NCBI GenBank assembly: GCA_964035015.1
Contig: CAXIUP010000291.1
Location: forward strand, 1 to 64,000
DNA: 64,000 nt
Source: Corallium rubrum
Lineage: Eukaryota > Cnidaria > Anthozoa > Scleralcyonacea > Coralliidae
Direction of reading: 5' to 3'
Shown: one piece after another, positions 31,838-41,715 of the stretch
Numbering within the stretch: the first letter of the stretch is position 1
How the letters are laid out: each line of letters begins with the position of its first letter
Program-made: the position numbers and the translations under genes
The notes under the pieces: model-generated
What the model saw: only the letters and a program-made list of their open reading frames with translations
Databases searched by the model: none
What the model was told of the DNA's origin: nothing

Positions 31838-32060
31838 ACCCCTTCCAGCCCAAGACCTTCCCATATGCTGAATAAAATCGTTTGGCGTCAGCCAGAACAA
31901 AACTCTTAAAGTGGCCAATGGACTACACAGGGCCAAGGAGAAAGCGCGACATTGTTGTTCAACCCCTTATAGCCCAAGACCCTCCCATATGCTGAATAAA
32001 ATCGTGTGGCGTTAGCCAGAATAAAATTCTTAAAGTGGCCAATGGACTATACAGGGTTAA
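31838..32060. repeat. Two tandem copies of a dispersed coral repeat
   Basis: agcccaagac followed by cccatatgctgaataaaatc, then aaagtggccaatggacta; copies at about 31846-31935 and 31969-32058. Related elements with ttaaccc ends lie at 56375-56501 and 60898-61115. Confidence 0.65.
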
Positions 32061-32214
32061 TGCCGTGGTAGCAAAGTCATCACAACAAGGAGAGGTCAAA
32101 GCCTTAGTCAAAACTTGCAATGAAGCCTGAATAACAACATGTAAGCCTCATGAATAACAAACAATTATGCCTCGTTGAATGCGCAAAGACAAAAGATATG
32201 TAGTTACCTTTACA

Positions 32215-32335
32215 GTAATAAATTTATGATAATAATAACAATAATAATAATAATAACAATAATCAAATAATAGTAACTGAATGATAATAGTAACTGAATG
32301 ATAGTAGTAGTAATAATAATGATGATAGTAAAGCA
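32215..32335 (+). repeat. Degenerate (AAT)n simple repeat
   Basis: aataataacaataataataa followed by two copies of tagtaactgaatga and more trinucleotides. Confidence 0.85.
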
Positions 32336-32756
32336 AAACTTTTAGTAGATTGAGAGAAACGTGAAGGAATATAAATTTTACTTTGCAGAGACAAGCATGG
32401 CAGACAGCTAATGTCGCAACGTCGCCGGCCCTTGGGTGGCCAAAATCTGTTAATAAGTAAACCTCAGTTGAGGACAAACGCCATAAAGCTAACGGCCAAC
32501 AAGTGCTGGAACGATACCGCACCGTAAAGTGAGGAACGAGAACAACAGGCTACGGCGAATTAGGGACATTAGGACTCACAATTATTCTGTCTCTTTGTTT
32601 TACAAAAATAATTATTTTGTTTAAAGGACATCGTCGTTGAGTTGACGTCGTAGATGATCTTAAATCCCTATTTATTATTGAGACAAAAGTATATGATAGT
32701 AAAATTTCCTGTAAAATCTAGATTGAATTTATTAAGACATTAAAATTCCTGTAAAA
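32336..32756. other. Left flank of the Polinton
   Basis: No gene recognised. At 32704-32762 the block cctgtaaaatctaga occurs twice, 41 bp apart; the second copy ends in the target duplication. Confidence 0.5.
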
Positions 32757-32762
32757 TCTAGA

Positions 32763-33128
32763 AGTAGTATAGAACATGAGGCTACCAGGCCACTTTTTTT
32801 TTTTTGCCAAAAACTGCCTCAAAATGTCAGAATTCGACGGAGAATGATGTTTGAAAGGGCAGACTTTTTTTCTCTTTTTTCCCCTTTTTATATTTTAAGG
32901 ATGGATTATGACGTTTTTCCTGAAAACACCTCAAAGCGATCAGGGTTGTGGTTTTGACACACATTTCACTTACTCCCCGATTTCTCTTCAGATACTTTTG
33001 TCTTGTGTTGGTACACATGTTTTCCCACGGTTACACCACCAGATAGCAGTCCGAGACATGGTATATACGGCGTGATCATGGCTACAACTTTACCAACGTC
33101 ACTTTTTAACAGTTTGTCCTTTTGTAAT
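32763..33128 (+). repeat. Polinton left terminal inverted repeat
   Basis: 366 bp, matching the reverse complement of 49259-49609. The outer half is essentially identical between the two ends; the inner half differs at about a tenth of positions. The inner part also encodes the C-terminus of the first leftward gene. Confidence 0.9.
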
Positions 33129-33553
33129 TCGTTGTCTAACACCTCAGAGCTTTCCACAGCGTCCAAACCACCGAGAACATTGGAGAATCTACTGATTAAC
33201 ATATCAGTCAGGAATTCGTTAGCTTTTTCCATCCTTTTGGCTTCATATTCAGCGTATAGCTTGTCCACAACCTTTACCGACGCTTTTTTGATGTAGCCAA
33301 CCGACTGAGTTATTTCACCATCCTCTGACAGTTTTATTAGCTCACTTCTTTTCTTGTTGGTATCATCGGTTGGTGGGGGTGTTGGGCTGGTTTCCTCAGT
33401 CTTTTTCAGATCATTGACGAGCTCATCGACAAGGTTGGGGATTTCAGTAGGTATTTCCGTTTCTGGCTCCCCAACCGATATCTCAGCTGGTTTTGCAGCG
33501 GGTGTCTTGACTTTTTTCCCAACTTTCACCGTTTTACTTTTCTTTTCGGCCAT
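32966..33553 (-). CDS. Polinton protein of unknown function (195 aa)
   Basis: Not recognised. I take the Met at 33553 (MAEKKSKTVKVGKKVKT) as start because the upstream Met overlaps the ATPase gene more deeply and a tatagtaag-type motif precedes this one. Lys-rich N-terminus, a Pro/Thr/Glu-rich middle and a helical part (KVVDKLYAEYEAKRMEKANE), then a hydrophobic stretch (VAMITPYIPCLGLLSGGVTV). Its end lies in the terminal inverted repeat. Possibly a core or scaffold protein, as inference from the charge only. Confidence 0.6.
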   Translation of the reverse strand: MAEKKSKTVKVGKKVKTPAAKPAEISVGEPETEIPTEIPNLVDELVNDLKKTEETSPTPPPTDDTNKKRSELIKLSEDGEITQSVGYIKKASVKVVDKLYAEYEAKRMEKANEFLTDMLISRFSNVLGGLDAVESSEVLDNELQKDKLLKSDVGKVVAMITPYIPCLGLLSGGVTVGKHVYQHKTKVSEEKSGSK

Positions 33554-33557
33554 CTTA

Positions 33558-34166
33558 CTATGGACTAGATTTTGGGACAACCACCTTATACGCGTATGGA
33601 TGCCTTAACATAATCTCAAGCCTAGCGTATTTGTTCTTTTTTAACTTTTCAGTTATACCCATAACCTCATCACGGTCTGAGCCACCCAGGTAGTCATCAG
33701 TGATGACCTTCATATCAGTTTTGTTGGGGTTGTAGAACGTTACCAGCTTACTGATATTCTCCCTGTAGGGTTTTGTAATAGCTGTTAGCTGTTGTGTGAT
33801 TACGATAGTTGAGAGATTGTAGTGCCGGGCGCTGAAGGCTAATTTAACCAACTCACTTGTTCTGTTTTTTACGGGTTGTCCACTGGCACAGTCGTCGAGG
33901 ACTATCAGTGTTTTGGATCCTTTGAATATCCGAACGATGTGTTCTAGTACAATTTCAACGTCGTCCTGACTACAATCCACAGCGATGAAGTCCGGGTCGG
34001 AGGTGTATTTCCAGGTAGTGTAGGTTTCGTTCCAGCTGAACGTTGGACAGAGCAGAACGATGTAGTCGAAGAACCTGAAGTATTCGTCTTCTAACATCCT
34101 CAGGAGGTACCAGGTTTTTCCACAGGCCGTCATACCAACGATCAGCATATTGAATGGGTGGTCCAT
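33558..34166 (-). CDS. Polinton packaging ATPase (FtsK/HerA, A32-like)
   Basis: 202 aa. Walker A is MLIVGMTACGKTW (about residues 7-19), Walker B KTLIVLDDCAS (about residues 86-96), followed by the sensor-like STIVITQQL. This small ATPase family packages DNA into capsids in Polintons, adenovirus-like and other viruses with jelly-roll capsids. It starts a base before the stop-side boundary of the next leftward gene, so the two are tightly coupled. Confidence 0.85.
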   Translation of the reverse strand: MDHPFNMLIVGMTACGKTWYLLRMLEDEYFRFFDYIVLLCPTFSWNETYTTWKYTSDPDFIAVDCSQDDVEIVLEHIVRIFKGSKTLIVLDDCASGQPVKNRTSELVKLAFSARHYNLSTIVITQQLTAITKPYRENISKLVTFYNPNKTDMKVITDDYLGGSDRDEVMGITEKLKKNKYARLEIMLRHPYAYKVVVPKSSP

Positions 34167-35408
34167 TTAATACTGGATTGATTTTAGGTTTTTGTTTACC
34201 ATGTTTACCAAACCATCACTCAGCACAAAGATCCGACAGACTACGTTAGCCACAGTCGCCTTCTTAGTGATCTCAATCAAAACCCCAGACTGTGTATTAA
34301 CGATTCTTTTTCCGGTTCCAACACTGCCGCGATCCTCAATACTTCTCAAGTCAATCGCCAGAGCAAAAGCATCCTTGTAGAACTTCTGAATTGTCATAAA
34401 CTGATCTGTGTTTTCCTTTCCACCAAACAGTCTCTTAGCTTCGTCATAGAACCGACTCTTTGGGATCCCCTGACTGAAGACAGCGTTGGGTACACCTTCG
34501 ATTGTTAGCTTAACGCTCTCAATGTTTGGATAGACGTATTTCTCACTATCAGTCCGGATCTTGTTTGTGAACATCATCACAATACCTTTCATAGACTTCC
34601 GTGGGAGGTTAATGTGTTCGTTGATCAGGGTCGATCCAGCCAACCATTCAGTTGACTTCATCAGCGTGACGTGTTCGTAGGACAACGATCGACCAGCTGT
34701 GTACAGTGAGGTTATTTCACTGGCGATGTCGGTGTTATCAATCGTCTCATACTCCAGCTCAAGGTTTTCCAGTGTGTACCCGTCAACGGTCTCATTTGAC
34801 TGGGCCACCATGATGTTACTCGCTTTCGGTAGGCTAATAACGTAGCGGAAGTTGTTGTACATCTCAAAGGGAGCATAGAGTCCGTGGTCCCCGAGGATCT
34901 TATCCAATCTCACCTTCATCCTCACTCCATGAATTGTGAGCATCAGAGCGTCAGCTACCTTCTCAGCGTCCCCAGAAGAAGCCCCACTGTCGTCCTTAGA
35001 CATCAACTTTCTCAGGTTCTCTGGTCCGATTCCATATCCGACCATCTGATCTCTCGCACTCTTCGGTAACCAGAGATCCCTGTACACACCGAGGATACTT
35101 TCACCTGTGTTGTCATAAACAGTCTCGCCGGCTAGCTTAACAACCAGCCTTTCAACCAGAAGCCTGGAGAGATTGTTTAGGAACCACGACTTGGTGTTCA
35201 TGTTCTTGAAGTCGAACAATAGATGAAAGCTACCCGGGACCAAACAGCTATCAGGTTTTAGCTTTGGTATGTCGATGTAGAGGTCCTCACCAGGGTTGAC
35301 TTTGTTGGGGTTCATGGTGATTGTGTGTCTTGTTCGGAGTCCCTTAATCTCCGACATTCTCGCCCGTCTGAATCCAGGTAACAGCTCTGTCTGACTTCTG
35401 TTGGTCAT
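34167..35408 (-). CDS. Likely Polinton major capsid protein
   Basis: 413 aa, directly upstream of the ATPase gene. It has no membrane segment and looks like an all-beta structural protein. The segment NNLSRLLVERLVVKLAGETV followed by YDNTGESILGVYRDLW parallels the conserved part of double-jelly-roll capsid proteins (a hydrophobic strand, a xxLxGxxV strand, then the turn into a helix). Assignment rests on position, size and this resemblance, and is not certain. Confidence 0.6.
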   Translation of the reverse strand: MTNRSQTELLPGFRRARMSEIKGLRTRHTITMNPNKVNPGEDLYIDIPKLKPDSCLVPGSFHLLFDFKNMNTKSWFLNNLSRLLVERLVVKLAGETVYDNTGESILGVYRDLWLPKSARDQMVGYGIGPENLRKLMSKDDSGASSGDAEKVADALMLTIHGVRMKVRLDKILGDHGLYAPFEMYNNFRYVISLPKASNIMVAQSNETVDGYTLENLELEYETIDNTDIASEITSLYTAGRSLSYEHVTLMKSTEWLAGSTLINEHINLPRKSMKGIVMMFTNKIRTDSEKYVYPNIESVKLTIEGVPNAVFSQGIPKSRFYDEAKRLFGGKENTDQFMTIQKFYKDAFALAIDLRSIEDRGSVGTGKRIVNTQSGVLIEITKKATVANVVCRIFVLSDGLVNMVNKNLKSIQY

Positions 35409-35425
35409 ATACTACATAACAGGTT

Positions 35426-36661
35426 TTATTTTCTGTTTTTCCAGTAGTCATACAATAACCACGTCACAGCTATGGCCAGGACCCATAGGTTGTTGGCTAA
35501 CCATGCTATTCCTTTTGCTCCCCAGGTCAGAACCTGTGCTATCACACTGAACAGTGGTGCTAACAGAGGTCCCAGCTTCTTACCCAGATTAGCGAGTGCC
35601 TTAGCGAAACCACCAACGGCCTTCGCTCCTCCCGAGACAGTCTTTCTGACGGCAACGACTATTGTGGTTATGATCCCAGCTATGGTGATGGCTATGGCAG
35701 ACAGACCAACCATATTTTTCTTAGCCCACCTCTTAAAACGTTCCAACCTATTTAGGTCGTTGTTTTCCACCTTATCTTCTAAGATAGACATAACATCAAT
35801 GTGTTCGGGGGCGTCACCGATACTAATTCTTATTGTGTCCGCCTTCATTTCCGCCACCTCACTGAATTTCTCAAACAGCTGTCTTTTACGGGGGTCTTCC
35901 TCACCAGCCGCTTGTTCTCTGTAGTAGTCGGCTTCTATTTCAAGAGACCTAATCTTTTCTGCACTTGTACCCTGTGGTTCAAGCATTCCTATGAATTCTC
36001 TTGCTTCCTGCTCAGTTAGGATTTCTCTAGCTTGTTCCCGTAGGTCCTCCACACTTCCCTCAATTATACTTTCACTCTCTGAGATGACTTGTGAGGCTAT
36101 ATCATCCACGGCTTTCTGAGAGGTTGCTGAGTCACCGCTAACCTTTTCAACAGCTCCTGCAAATGTTTTGGAATGTTCAGCTTTAACTTTCCTTATATGA
36201 TCCCAGAAATTAAAGAGGGCTTTCTCGCTTTTCTTATTTCTGTCAATTTCATTTTTGTTAAGTTTGATTCCACCACCTCTCTTACGTATGTAAATTTTTC
36301 TTTTATCATACGACACTCCGCTAACGGTGTCTTCCTTATCAAAATTAAACTTAGTTCGTTTTATTAGGTCCTTAGATTCTTCACCATCCTTTACTTTTAT
36401 ATCCATACTGAACGCCTCGAGGAAGCCCCGCTTAACACCAGCTGTGTCAGACCTCCTCATCACTCCAGCATCACGTCCAACATTAGGAATATCTCCATCT
36501 GCTACGTGAGTTATGTCACCCCCGCCAGACGTCTGACCTACCGTTCCCGTTCCCCGATCTTCATCGGTGAAGCTTGTTTCGTCAACATTTTCTTCTTCCT
36601 CTTCTTCTTCCTCTTCCTTACCGAGATCATCCATTCCGATATCAACTCCCCCTTCAGCCAT
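35426..36661 (-). CDS. Polinton membrane protein with acidic N-terminus (411 aa)
   Basis: Family not recognised. The N-terminus is very acidic (a run of Glu at about residues 16-25), the middle is a long charged helical or coiled-coil part, and the last 100 residues hold two or three membrane segments (IAITIAGIITTIVVAV, LLAPLFSVIAQVLTW, LWVLAIAVTWLLYDYW). Similar long proteins with hydrophobic tails are common in Polintons and may sit at the inner membrane or act in entry; that is inference. Confidence 0.6.
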   Translation of the reverse strand: MAEGGVDIGMDDLGKEEEEEEEEENVDETSFTDEDRGTGTVGQTSGGGDITHVADGDIPNVGRDAGVMRRSDTAGVKRGFLEAFSMDIKVKDGEESKDLIKRTKFNFDKEDTVSGVSYDKRKIYIRKRGGGIKLNKNEIDRNKKSEKALFNFWDHIRKVKAEHSKTFAGAVEKVSGDSATSQKAVDDIASQVISESESIIEGSVEDLREQAREILTEQEAREFIGMLEPQGTSAEKIRSLEIEADYYREQAAGEEDPRKRQLFEKFSEVAEMKADTIRISIGDAPEHIDVMSILEDKVENNDLNRLERFKRWAKKNMVGLSAIAITIAGIITTIVVAVRKTVSGGAKAVGGFAKALANLGKKLGPLLAPLFSVIAQVLTWGAKGIAWLANNLWVLAIAVTWLLYDYWKNRK

Positions 36662-36667
36662 TATATA

Positions 36668-37357
36668 TTAACCTATATACAACTCAAGCAGAACAGCTCC
36701 AATCCCAACCGGTCGACCTACTGAATGATCATTATTCCCACGAACCCTAAAGGTCATCTTACCATAAACACCCTTACGGATCTCAGCTTTCGACTCAATG
36801 TCTGTGTAGTGCTGTACACTCCCTTTCAAACTCTGTTCAGAGGTTATCGGAAGAGTACCAATCAGATCACTCCTCCTCCCATTGTCCAGACTTCTTTCAC
36901 TCTCAACAGCGTCACACGAGATCCTGACATATCTCAGCCCTCTGTTGATGTCCACCTGGTTCGGACTATTTGTCCACCCACCACCACCGACATCTATCAC
37001 ATCGTCCTCACCAAACCCCAAAAGAAGACCCATCTTCCCAAGCTTCAGCTTTTCCGACGTTTTCACCTTAGAAGTTCCGTTGTAAACATTCTTTCCAAAC
37101 TCAACCGTCCCCAACAGACCCCCGGCTAGGGTCTTAAGGAACGTCTCTATTGCGTCAAAGTCGAAATAACCCTCAGGAACGGATGTCTTAACACCATCAA
37201 ACGACACCGAATCGTTCAGACCTGACACCACATTGTTATAGTTCCAGTATACCGTCGCTTTCTTCAGCATCACCTGTGGTCTTAGACCTGTCACCATGAT
37301 AGGTTGTTCGAAGTAGACAGTCTTCTCACCGTTTTCAATGAATAATGTTAACCTCAT
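36668..37357 (-). CDS. Candidate Polinton minor capsid (penton-like) protein
   Basis: 229 aa, rich in beta strands with many Gly turns (KMGLLLGFGEDDVIDVGGGG). Size and location beside the integrase and capsid cluster fit the single-jelly-roll minor capsid protein of Polintons. I do not see a diagnostic motif, so the call is tentative. Confidence 0.45.
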   Translation of the reverse strand: MRLTLFIENGEKTVYFEQPIMVTGLRPQVMLKKATVYWNYNNVVSGLNDSVSFDGVKTSVPEGYFDFDAIETFLKTLAGGLLGTVEFGKNVYNGTSKVKTSEKLKLGKMGLLLGFGEDDVIDVGGGGWTNSPNQVDINRGLRYVRISCDAVESERSLDNGRRSDLIGTLPITSEQSLKGSVQHYTDIESKAEIRKGVYGKMTFRVRGNNDHSVGRPVGIGAVLLELYIG

Positions 37358-37371
37358 TACCCGGGTATATA

Positions 37372-38469
37372 CTAACCCAGGTTTTGTACGTCACTCTCAG
37401 GTATCCATGAGTTGTGCTTATCACCATAACCCAACCACTTGACCAACACCATCTTCCTCCCACCAACTCTCTTCCTCCTTAACACCTTCTCAACCCTATA
37501 AACATCATCCTTCTTATCCACCGGTGACAGCTCTGAATCATAGAACTTTCCGATAATCGGTTCACCCTCAGCGTCCTCAATCTCATAAACGTTTGGATCA
37601 CCACGGATGACCTTCGTTATCCTAAAGATTTCCTCAGTGAAGTTAGCCTCATAGCCTTTCGTAAATATGCTCTTGTACTTTGACACCCTCACAGTGTCTC
37701 CAACCCGGAACTTGGGCAAAGGATGATCACCAAAGTGATGACCGAACAACGTATTCCAGACCTGATTCTCGTTTGACTTACTCACATCCTTAGGCTTCAG
37801 CATAACGACACTGTGTTTTGTGTTGTTATAACCCTCAACGAGATCACCCAAAACATCAATCCACCTATAAGTCCCCTTGGTGTAGAAATACTTCCACATA
37901 GCAGTCTTAAGTGTTCTGTTGAACCGTTCGACGATCGCTGCTTTCTTGTCTGAAAACGTACTGAAGTACTCAACACCACGTTCCTTCAGCAGACCTTTCA
38001 CACCGACGTTATAAAACTCCTTTCCGTCGTCGAACTGAGCCAGGTCGGGGTAGTCACCAAAGCGGTCTTTGAACTGTTCCAACAGCTTATCCACAGCCCC
38101 GGTCATGTTTTTCGTGTCCTTCCTGTAAACGGGAACGGCGAAAGCATACCGACTCAGAATCTCAACAGCAGTCAAAATCCAGTAATACCCCTTATTCTGG
38201 TTCTTGTACTTTCCCATATCAACCAGGTCCATCTGTATCTGTTCACCGAGGTGGCTGACGAGCGTCTGTCTGAACTTATGTCTCCTCACAACCGGTCTAT
38301 ACCTCGTGTACGTGTCCTGTGTTTTCAGCCAGTCCCTTACCGCCTTCCTACTCACATCAAGACCTTCTCCCACCGCCTTCTGATACAATCGTTCAGCTGA
38401 TTGATATCCTGTTTTCGGGTCATACCATATATCTCTCAGTTCCTGTTCCAGCCCAACCCCAGCGTCCAT
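37372..38469 (-). CDS. Polinton retroviral-type integrase with chromodomain
   Basis: 365 aa from the Met at 38469, chosen because a ttatATGG motif precedes it; an in-frame Met lies 11 codons upstream. The rve core has D in IQMDLVDMGKY, D in LAQFDDGKEF and E in KAAIVERFNRTLK, the DDE triad. A chromodomain ends the protein (VEKVLRRKRVGGRKMVLVKW to NSWIPESDVQNL). It inserts the element into host DNA; the chromodomain may steer it to chromatin marks. Confidence 0.93.
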   Translation of the reverse strand: MDAGVGLEQELRDIWYDPKTGYQSAERLYQKAVGEGLDVSRKAVRDWLKTQDTYTRYRPVVRRHKFRQTLVSHLGEQIQMDLVDMGKYKNQNKGYYWILTAVEILSRYAFAVPVYRKDTKNMTGAVDKLLEQFKDRFGDYPDLAQFDDGKEFYNVGVKGLLKERGVEYFSTFSDKKAAIVERFNRTLKTAMWKYFYTKGTYRWIDVLGDLVEGYNNTKHSVVMLKPKDVSKSNENQVWNTLFGHHFGDHPLPKFRVGDTVRVSKYKSIFTKGYEANFTEEIFRITKVIRGDPNVYEIEDAEGEPIIGKFYDSELSPVDKKDDVYRVEKVLRRKRVGGRKMVLVKWLGYGDKHNSWIPESDVQNLG

Positions 38470-38488
38470 ATAACCTAACCTATAATAT
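38470..38488. promoter_or_regulatory. Shared intergenic segment between divergent Polinton genes
   Basis: Only 19 bp separate the integrase start (leftward) from the 500-aa gene start (rightward). The segment reads taacctaacctataatat and provides a TATA-like sequence at both ATGs. Confidence 0.5.
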
Positions 38489-39991
38489 ATGGATACCGAC
38501 AAACTCTACCACAAGTATTATGGGGAAAACTATGAAAAGGCAATGGAGAATATGAGAAAGGGAAATACATCGGCTAAGATCAATTTACTCAAGAGGTACC
38601 CCCATGCCACGTTATCCAAATTCACCTTTACAACAACTCTTAAAAAAGACGGTGAGATCGAAAGAAGTGACGTATGGTTTAAGAATAGTGACATCATATC
38701 AACGAACGTGGATAGCAGCACTTTTAGGAATGACAAGTCTATGTGGATTTGGCTACATAACTATAAAGGGAAGCAAAGTCTGGTTGAGGGTGGGTTTCCT
38801 ATGATATGGCTTAGCGGTGGTACGTTACAGAAAGTTCAGGGTAAGCGACACCAAGAGTCCTACACGTATCTGTCAGACAACGCCATAGACTACGACCTCA
38901 ACAATTTTAGGATTTATGTTAACGGTGAGGATTACTTTATGGCAAAATTACCAACCCTAAATCCAGGTAACCAGACGGACATCGCGGCATGGTGGAATAA
39001 CAATGATCCCTATTACCAACTTATTACCGCTGTCTACCTCAGCTCATACTGCTGTGGCGTTGGGGCAGAACATCTAAAGTTCTCAGACGATGTATACCCA
39101 GTGATTACCTCAATCATGCGTTTCCACCTCTACTTCACCACACGACGTATACTGAGACGTCTTAAGACGGAAACGAAAAGCAGTTTATTGAGAGAGTTCG
39201 GCGCGGAACACAGCGATGTGATTGACAACATGGCGAACATACCCAGACTCCGGAAGCGTAAGCTTGTACGTGACCCTGGTTATGAACATCATCTTGTTGG
39301 TAAGTGGGTGTGGCATCTCAATAGCGATTATAGGACACACTACAGAAGGTTCATACCTTTACAGACAAATGGTTTCACCAGGGTAGGTACACAGTATTTG
39401 AATGAGTCCATCGAGGCTTATGTTTACGCCGTTCTTGGTTCACAGGCTAGAACAAGGACCAGCGTTGTTAACAAAGGTGGTGGCAGTCTCGAAACACAAC
39501 AAGAATTCAGAACCTTAGTACAAGATGCTGTCGTTAACTATTCTATCAGCACTTGGATTTTGAATATGAACAGGGCAATATCAGATACTAACGTCACCCA
39601 GAACCTAGCCATAAGCCCTGACACGTGGTTAGTGCCGGGGTCACTGACGATACTGAAGGAGAAAATTCCAGGATATAACAACGTTCTCAGACGTGCGTCG
39701 GAGGGCATGAAGTTTGGTATTAACTCTAAGGTCAACTACCAAGGTGTTCACAAACAACCAAGGAAGCTACACCAAGAAAACGGTTTACACTTGGAAACAC
39801 TAGACGACAAACCAACCGTTTACACACCTGACAAACCAACCGTTCATACACCTGACAGACTAACCGCTCACACACCTGACAGACCAGCCGCTCACACACC
39901 TGACAAACAATCAAAGCCGGACAATGAGTTGGGAATCCTATTGGTCCTAACAGCTGTGTCTGGGTATCTGTTCAGTAAATACGTCCTATAG
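38489..39991 (+). CDS. Polinton protein of unknown function (500 aa), C-terminal anchor
   Basis: Not recognised. The first 410 residues look globular and aromatic-rich. Then comes a repeat region with several tandem decamers of the type KPTVHTPD (about residues 443-475), and a final membrane segment (LGILLVLTAVSGYLFSKYVL). A surface-exposed, anchored protein is plausible. It starts at a tataatATATGG motif. Confidence 0.6.
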   Translation: MDTDKLYHKYYGENYEKAMENMRKGNTSAKINLLKRYPHATLSKFTFTTTLKKDGEIERSDVWFKNSDIISTNVDSSTFRNDKSMWIWLHNYKGKQSLVEGGFPMIWLSGGTLQKVQGKRHQESYTYLSDNAIDYDLNNFRIYVNGEDYFMAKLPTLNPGNQTDIAAWWNNNDPYYQLITAVYLSSYCCGVGAEHLKFSDDVYPVITSIMRFHLYFTTRRILRRLKTETKSSLLREFGAEHSDVIDNMANIPRLRKRKLVRDPGYEHHLVGKWVWHLNSDYRTHYRRFIPLQTNGFTRVGTQYLNESIEAYVYAVLGSQARTRTSVVNKGGGSLETQQEFRTLVQDAVVNYSISTWILNMNRAISDTNVTQNLAISPDTWLVPGSLTILKEKIPGYNNVLRRASEGMKFGINSKVNYQGVHKQPRKLHQENGLHLETLDDKPTVYTPDKPTVHTPDRLTAHTPDRPAAHTPDKQSKPDNELGILLVLTAVSGYLFSKYVL

Positions 39992-39994
39992 TAT

Positions 39995-40822
39995 ATGAGT
40001 CTGTTTTATGGTTACAGCAAACCGGGAAAAGGAGCCCCTAGTCAGATCACTAAGCAACTTAGCAGTGATCTAAAGCAGCTCAACAATAAGCTAAAAGCTT
40101 ACACGGAAACCCACAACCACAGAGTCATTTTCGACCTGAACGTAACCAGAGCCAGTAAAAACGCGATCTCCAAACTCCCCCCCTTTATTGAATACATAGA
40201 AGACAAAAACGGTGGGGTCCACTCAGCCATGTTCTGGAGACCCCCAGGTGTCAACCCACAGCTAAACACTGCCGGCGACCACCACTTCATTCACCCTGAG
40301 ATGACGATAAGAACAGTCTTCCACGCTAGCGTGCCAAGACTCATGTTCGTCGACGTCTCAGTTTTTGCTGTGGTAAAGAGGAACAGTGTGAGACCTAAGG
40401 ATAAGTCGGGTGAGTGGGAAATGATTGTTACCAATAATGGTAAAAGCGGTCCCGGTAAGAGCTTTGGGTTTAAAGCTGGAGTAAGTGACAAACTGCTTGT
40501 GGAAGGGTCGTCACCGGCTAAGTTTTACGAGTGTACGATCCCAGCGAAGTTCATTGGGAAGAAGATTCTGATATCTGCCCACTGGCTATCCGGGCTTAGA
40601 GTGTCACACGTCAGGATAAATGGTGAAATGCTGAGGGACTCATTTTTCATGAGTAACATCGGACAAATAGGGACACCTTATCTGAATGTGTTTGGGCTAA
40701 ACCGTCTTGGGAAGTATTATTCAGACATCAACTTTTACGGCATGAAGATCGTAGAGGGTCGTCTGGGGGATCCTGAGATTGGGAAGATCTGTAAGGAGGT
40801 TATGGTTGAATATGACCTGTAA
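39995..40822 (+). CDS. Polinton protein, probable structural (275 aa)
   Basis: Not recognised by motif. Begins MSLFYGYSKPGKGAPSQ; the rest looks beta-rich and would suit a jelly-roll or concanavalin-like fold (FFMSNIGQIGTPYLNVFGLN). No membrane segment. Starts four bases after the preceding stop, at gtATATGAG. Confidence 0.55.
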   Translation: MSLFYGYSKPGKGAPSQITKQLSSDLKQLNNKLKAYTETHNHRVIFDLNVTRASKNAISKLPPFIEYIEDKNGGVHSAMFWRPPGVNPQLNTAGDHHFIHPEMTIRTVFHASVPRLMFVDVSVFAVVKRNSVRPKDKSGEWEMIVTNNGKSGPGKSFGFKAGVSDKLLVEGSSPAKFYECTIPAKFIGKKILISAHWLSGLRVSHVRINGEMLRDSFFMSNIGQIGTPYLNVFGLNRLGKYYSDINFYGMKIVEGRLGDPEIGKICKEVMVEYDL

Positions 40823-40827
40823 TTAGA

Positions 40828-41340
40828 ATGGGAAAAAAGAGGAAAAGCGTCGTCAGCTTCAACCACATTGGTAAAAACCTCCAATCGGCTGAAGTGGACA
40901 AACTAACCCGACTCTATTCGTATTATCATAGGCTAGCGACCTGTTACAAGTGGAAACACACCCGACTGAAGAGACTGAAGATGATTCTCGAGACGGTCTC
41001 TATTGGGTTGACTGTGGTTGGGGGAATAGCCGGTGGTGTCACAGCTAACCCACTGATCCTCGGAACCATAGCCGGTCCTGGCGTCCTGATCCAAGGGTAC
41101 ATGACCAAGTCGAGAATGCCTGGAAGACTGGAAAACTGTGAGTTCGCTCACGTTAGCTACCACAAGGTCCTGACACAAATCAGAAGCTTCCTACGTGGGG
41201 TCCAGTACGACGAAACGGTCTTCCTATCCGACGTCCGTGTACTCGATGACATTGTGACTGAGGTCTGTCCACATTCCGACAGTATGATCACACGGTACCA
41301 TAGGACTTATGAGCCTGCCGGGCCTGGCGGACCTGACTGA
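40828..41340 (+). CDS. Polinton small membrane protein (170 aa)
   Basis: Basic N-terminus, a helical part with many Tyr, Arg and Lys, then one hydrophobic hairpin (SIGLTVVGGIAGGVTANPLI, then LGTIAGPGVLI). Part of this gene is repeated at 41550-41715. Function unknown. Confidence 0.55.
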   Translation: MGKKRKSVVSFNHIGKNLQSAEVDKLTRLYSYYHRLATCYKWKHTRLKRLKMILETVSIGLTVVGGIAGGVTANPLILGTIAGPGVLIQGYMTKSRMPGRLENCEFAHVSYHKVLTQIRSFLRGVQYDETVFLSDVRVLDDIVTEVCPHSDSMITRYHRTYEPAGPGGPD

Positions 41341-41715
41341 CGGTCTCTGGTATGTAGACGTCTCGGTCATCCAACCATGAAACCTGCGAGGGGTCCCACC
41401 GAGGGCATCGACCACCTCCGGCTCATCCGGACTGAAGTCCTCCCAGTCGAGACCAATCACCCTGATCCCCTTCTTCCAAACCATTACAACCGTCTCTTCC
41501 ATATACCTTTGTATCTGCTCTAGGTAATCCTTAGTGGCACCTGCTTCACATTTCCGACCTGTTACAAGTGGGAACACACCCGACTGAGGAGACTGAAGAT
41601 GATCCCCAAGACGGTCTCTGTTGGACTGACTGTGGTTGGGGAGATATCCGGTAGTGTTACAGCTAACCCACTGATCCTAGGAACCATAGCCAGTCCTGGC
41701 GTACTGGACCCATGA
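41341..41715. repeat. Partial tandem duplication inside the Polinton
   Basis: Sequence 41341-41550 is a diverged copy of the kinase 3' part (41745-41985), and 41550-41715 a diverged copy of 40935-41110 in the membrane-protein gene. The arrangement implies a local tandem duplication across the junction of the two genes. Confidence 0.75.

Noticed and set aside
36506-37129. Plus-strand frames under the Polinton's leftward genes
   Set aside because: Shadows of strongly coding minus-strand genes.
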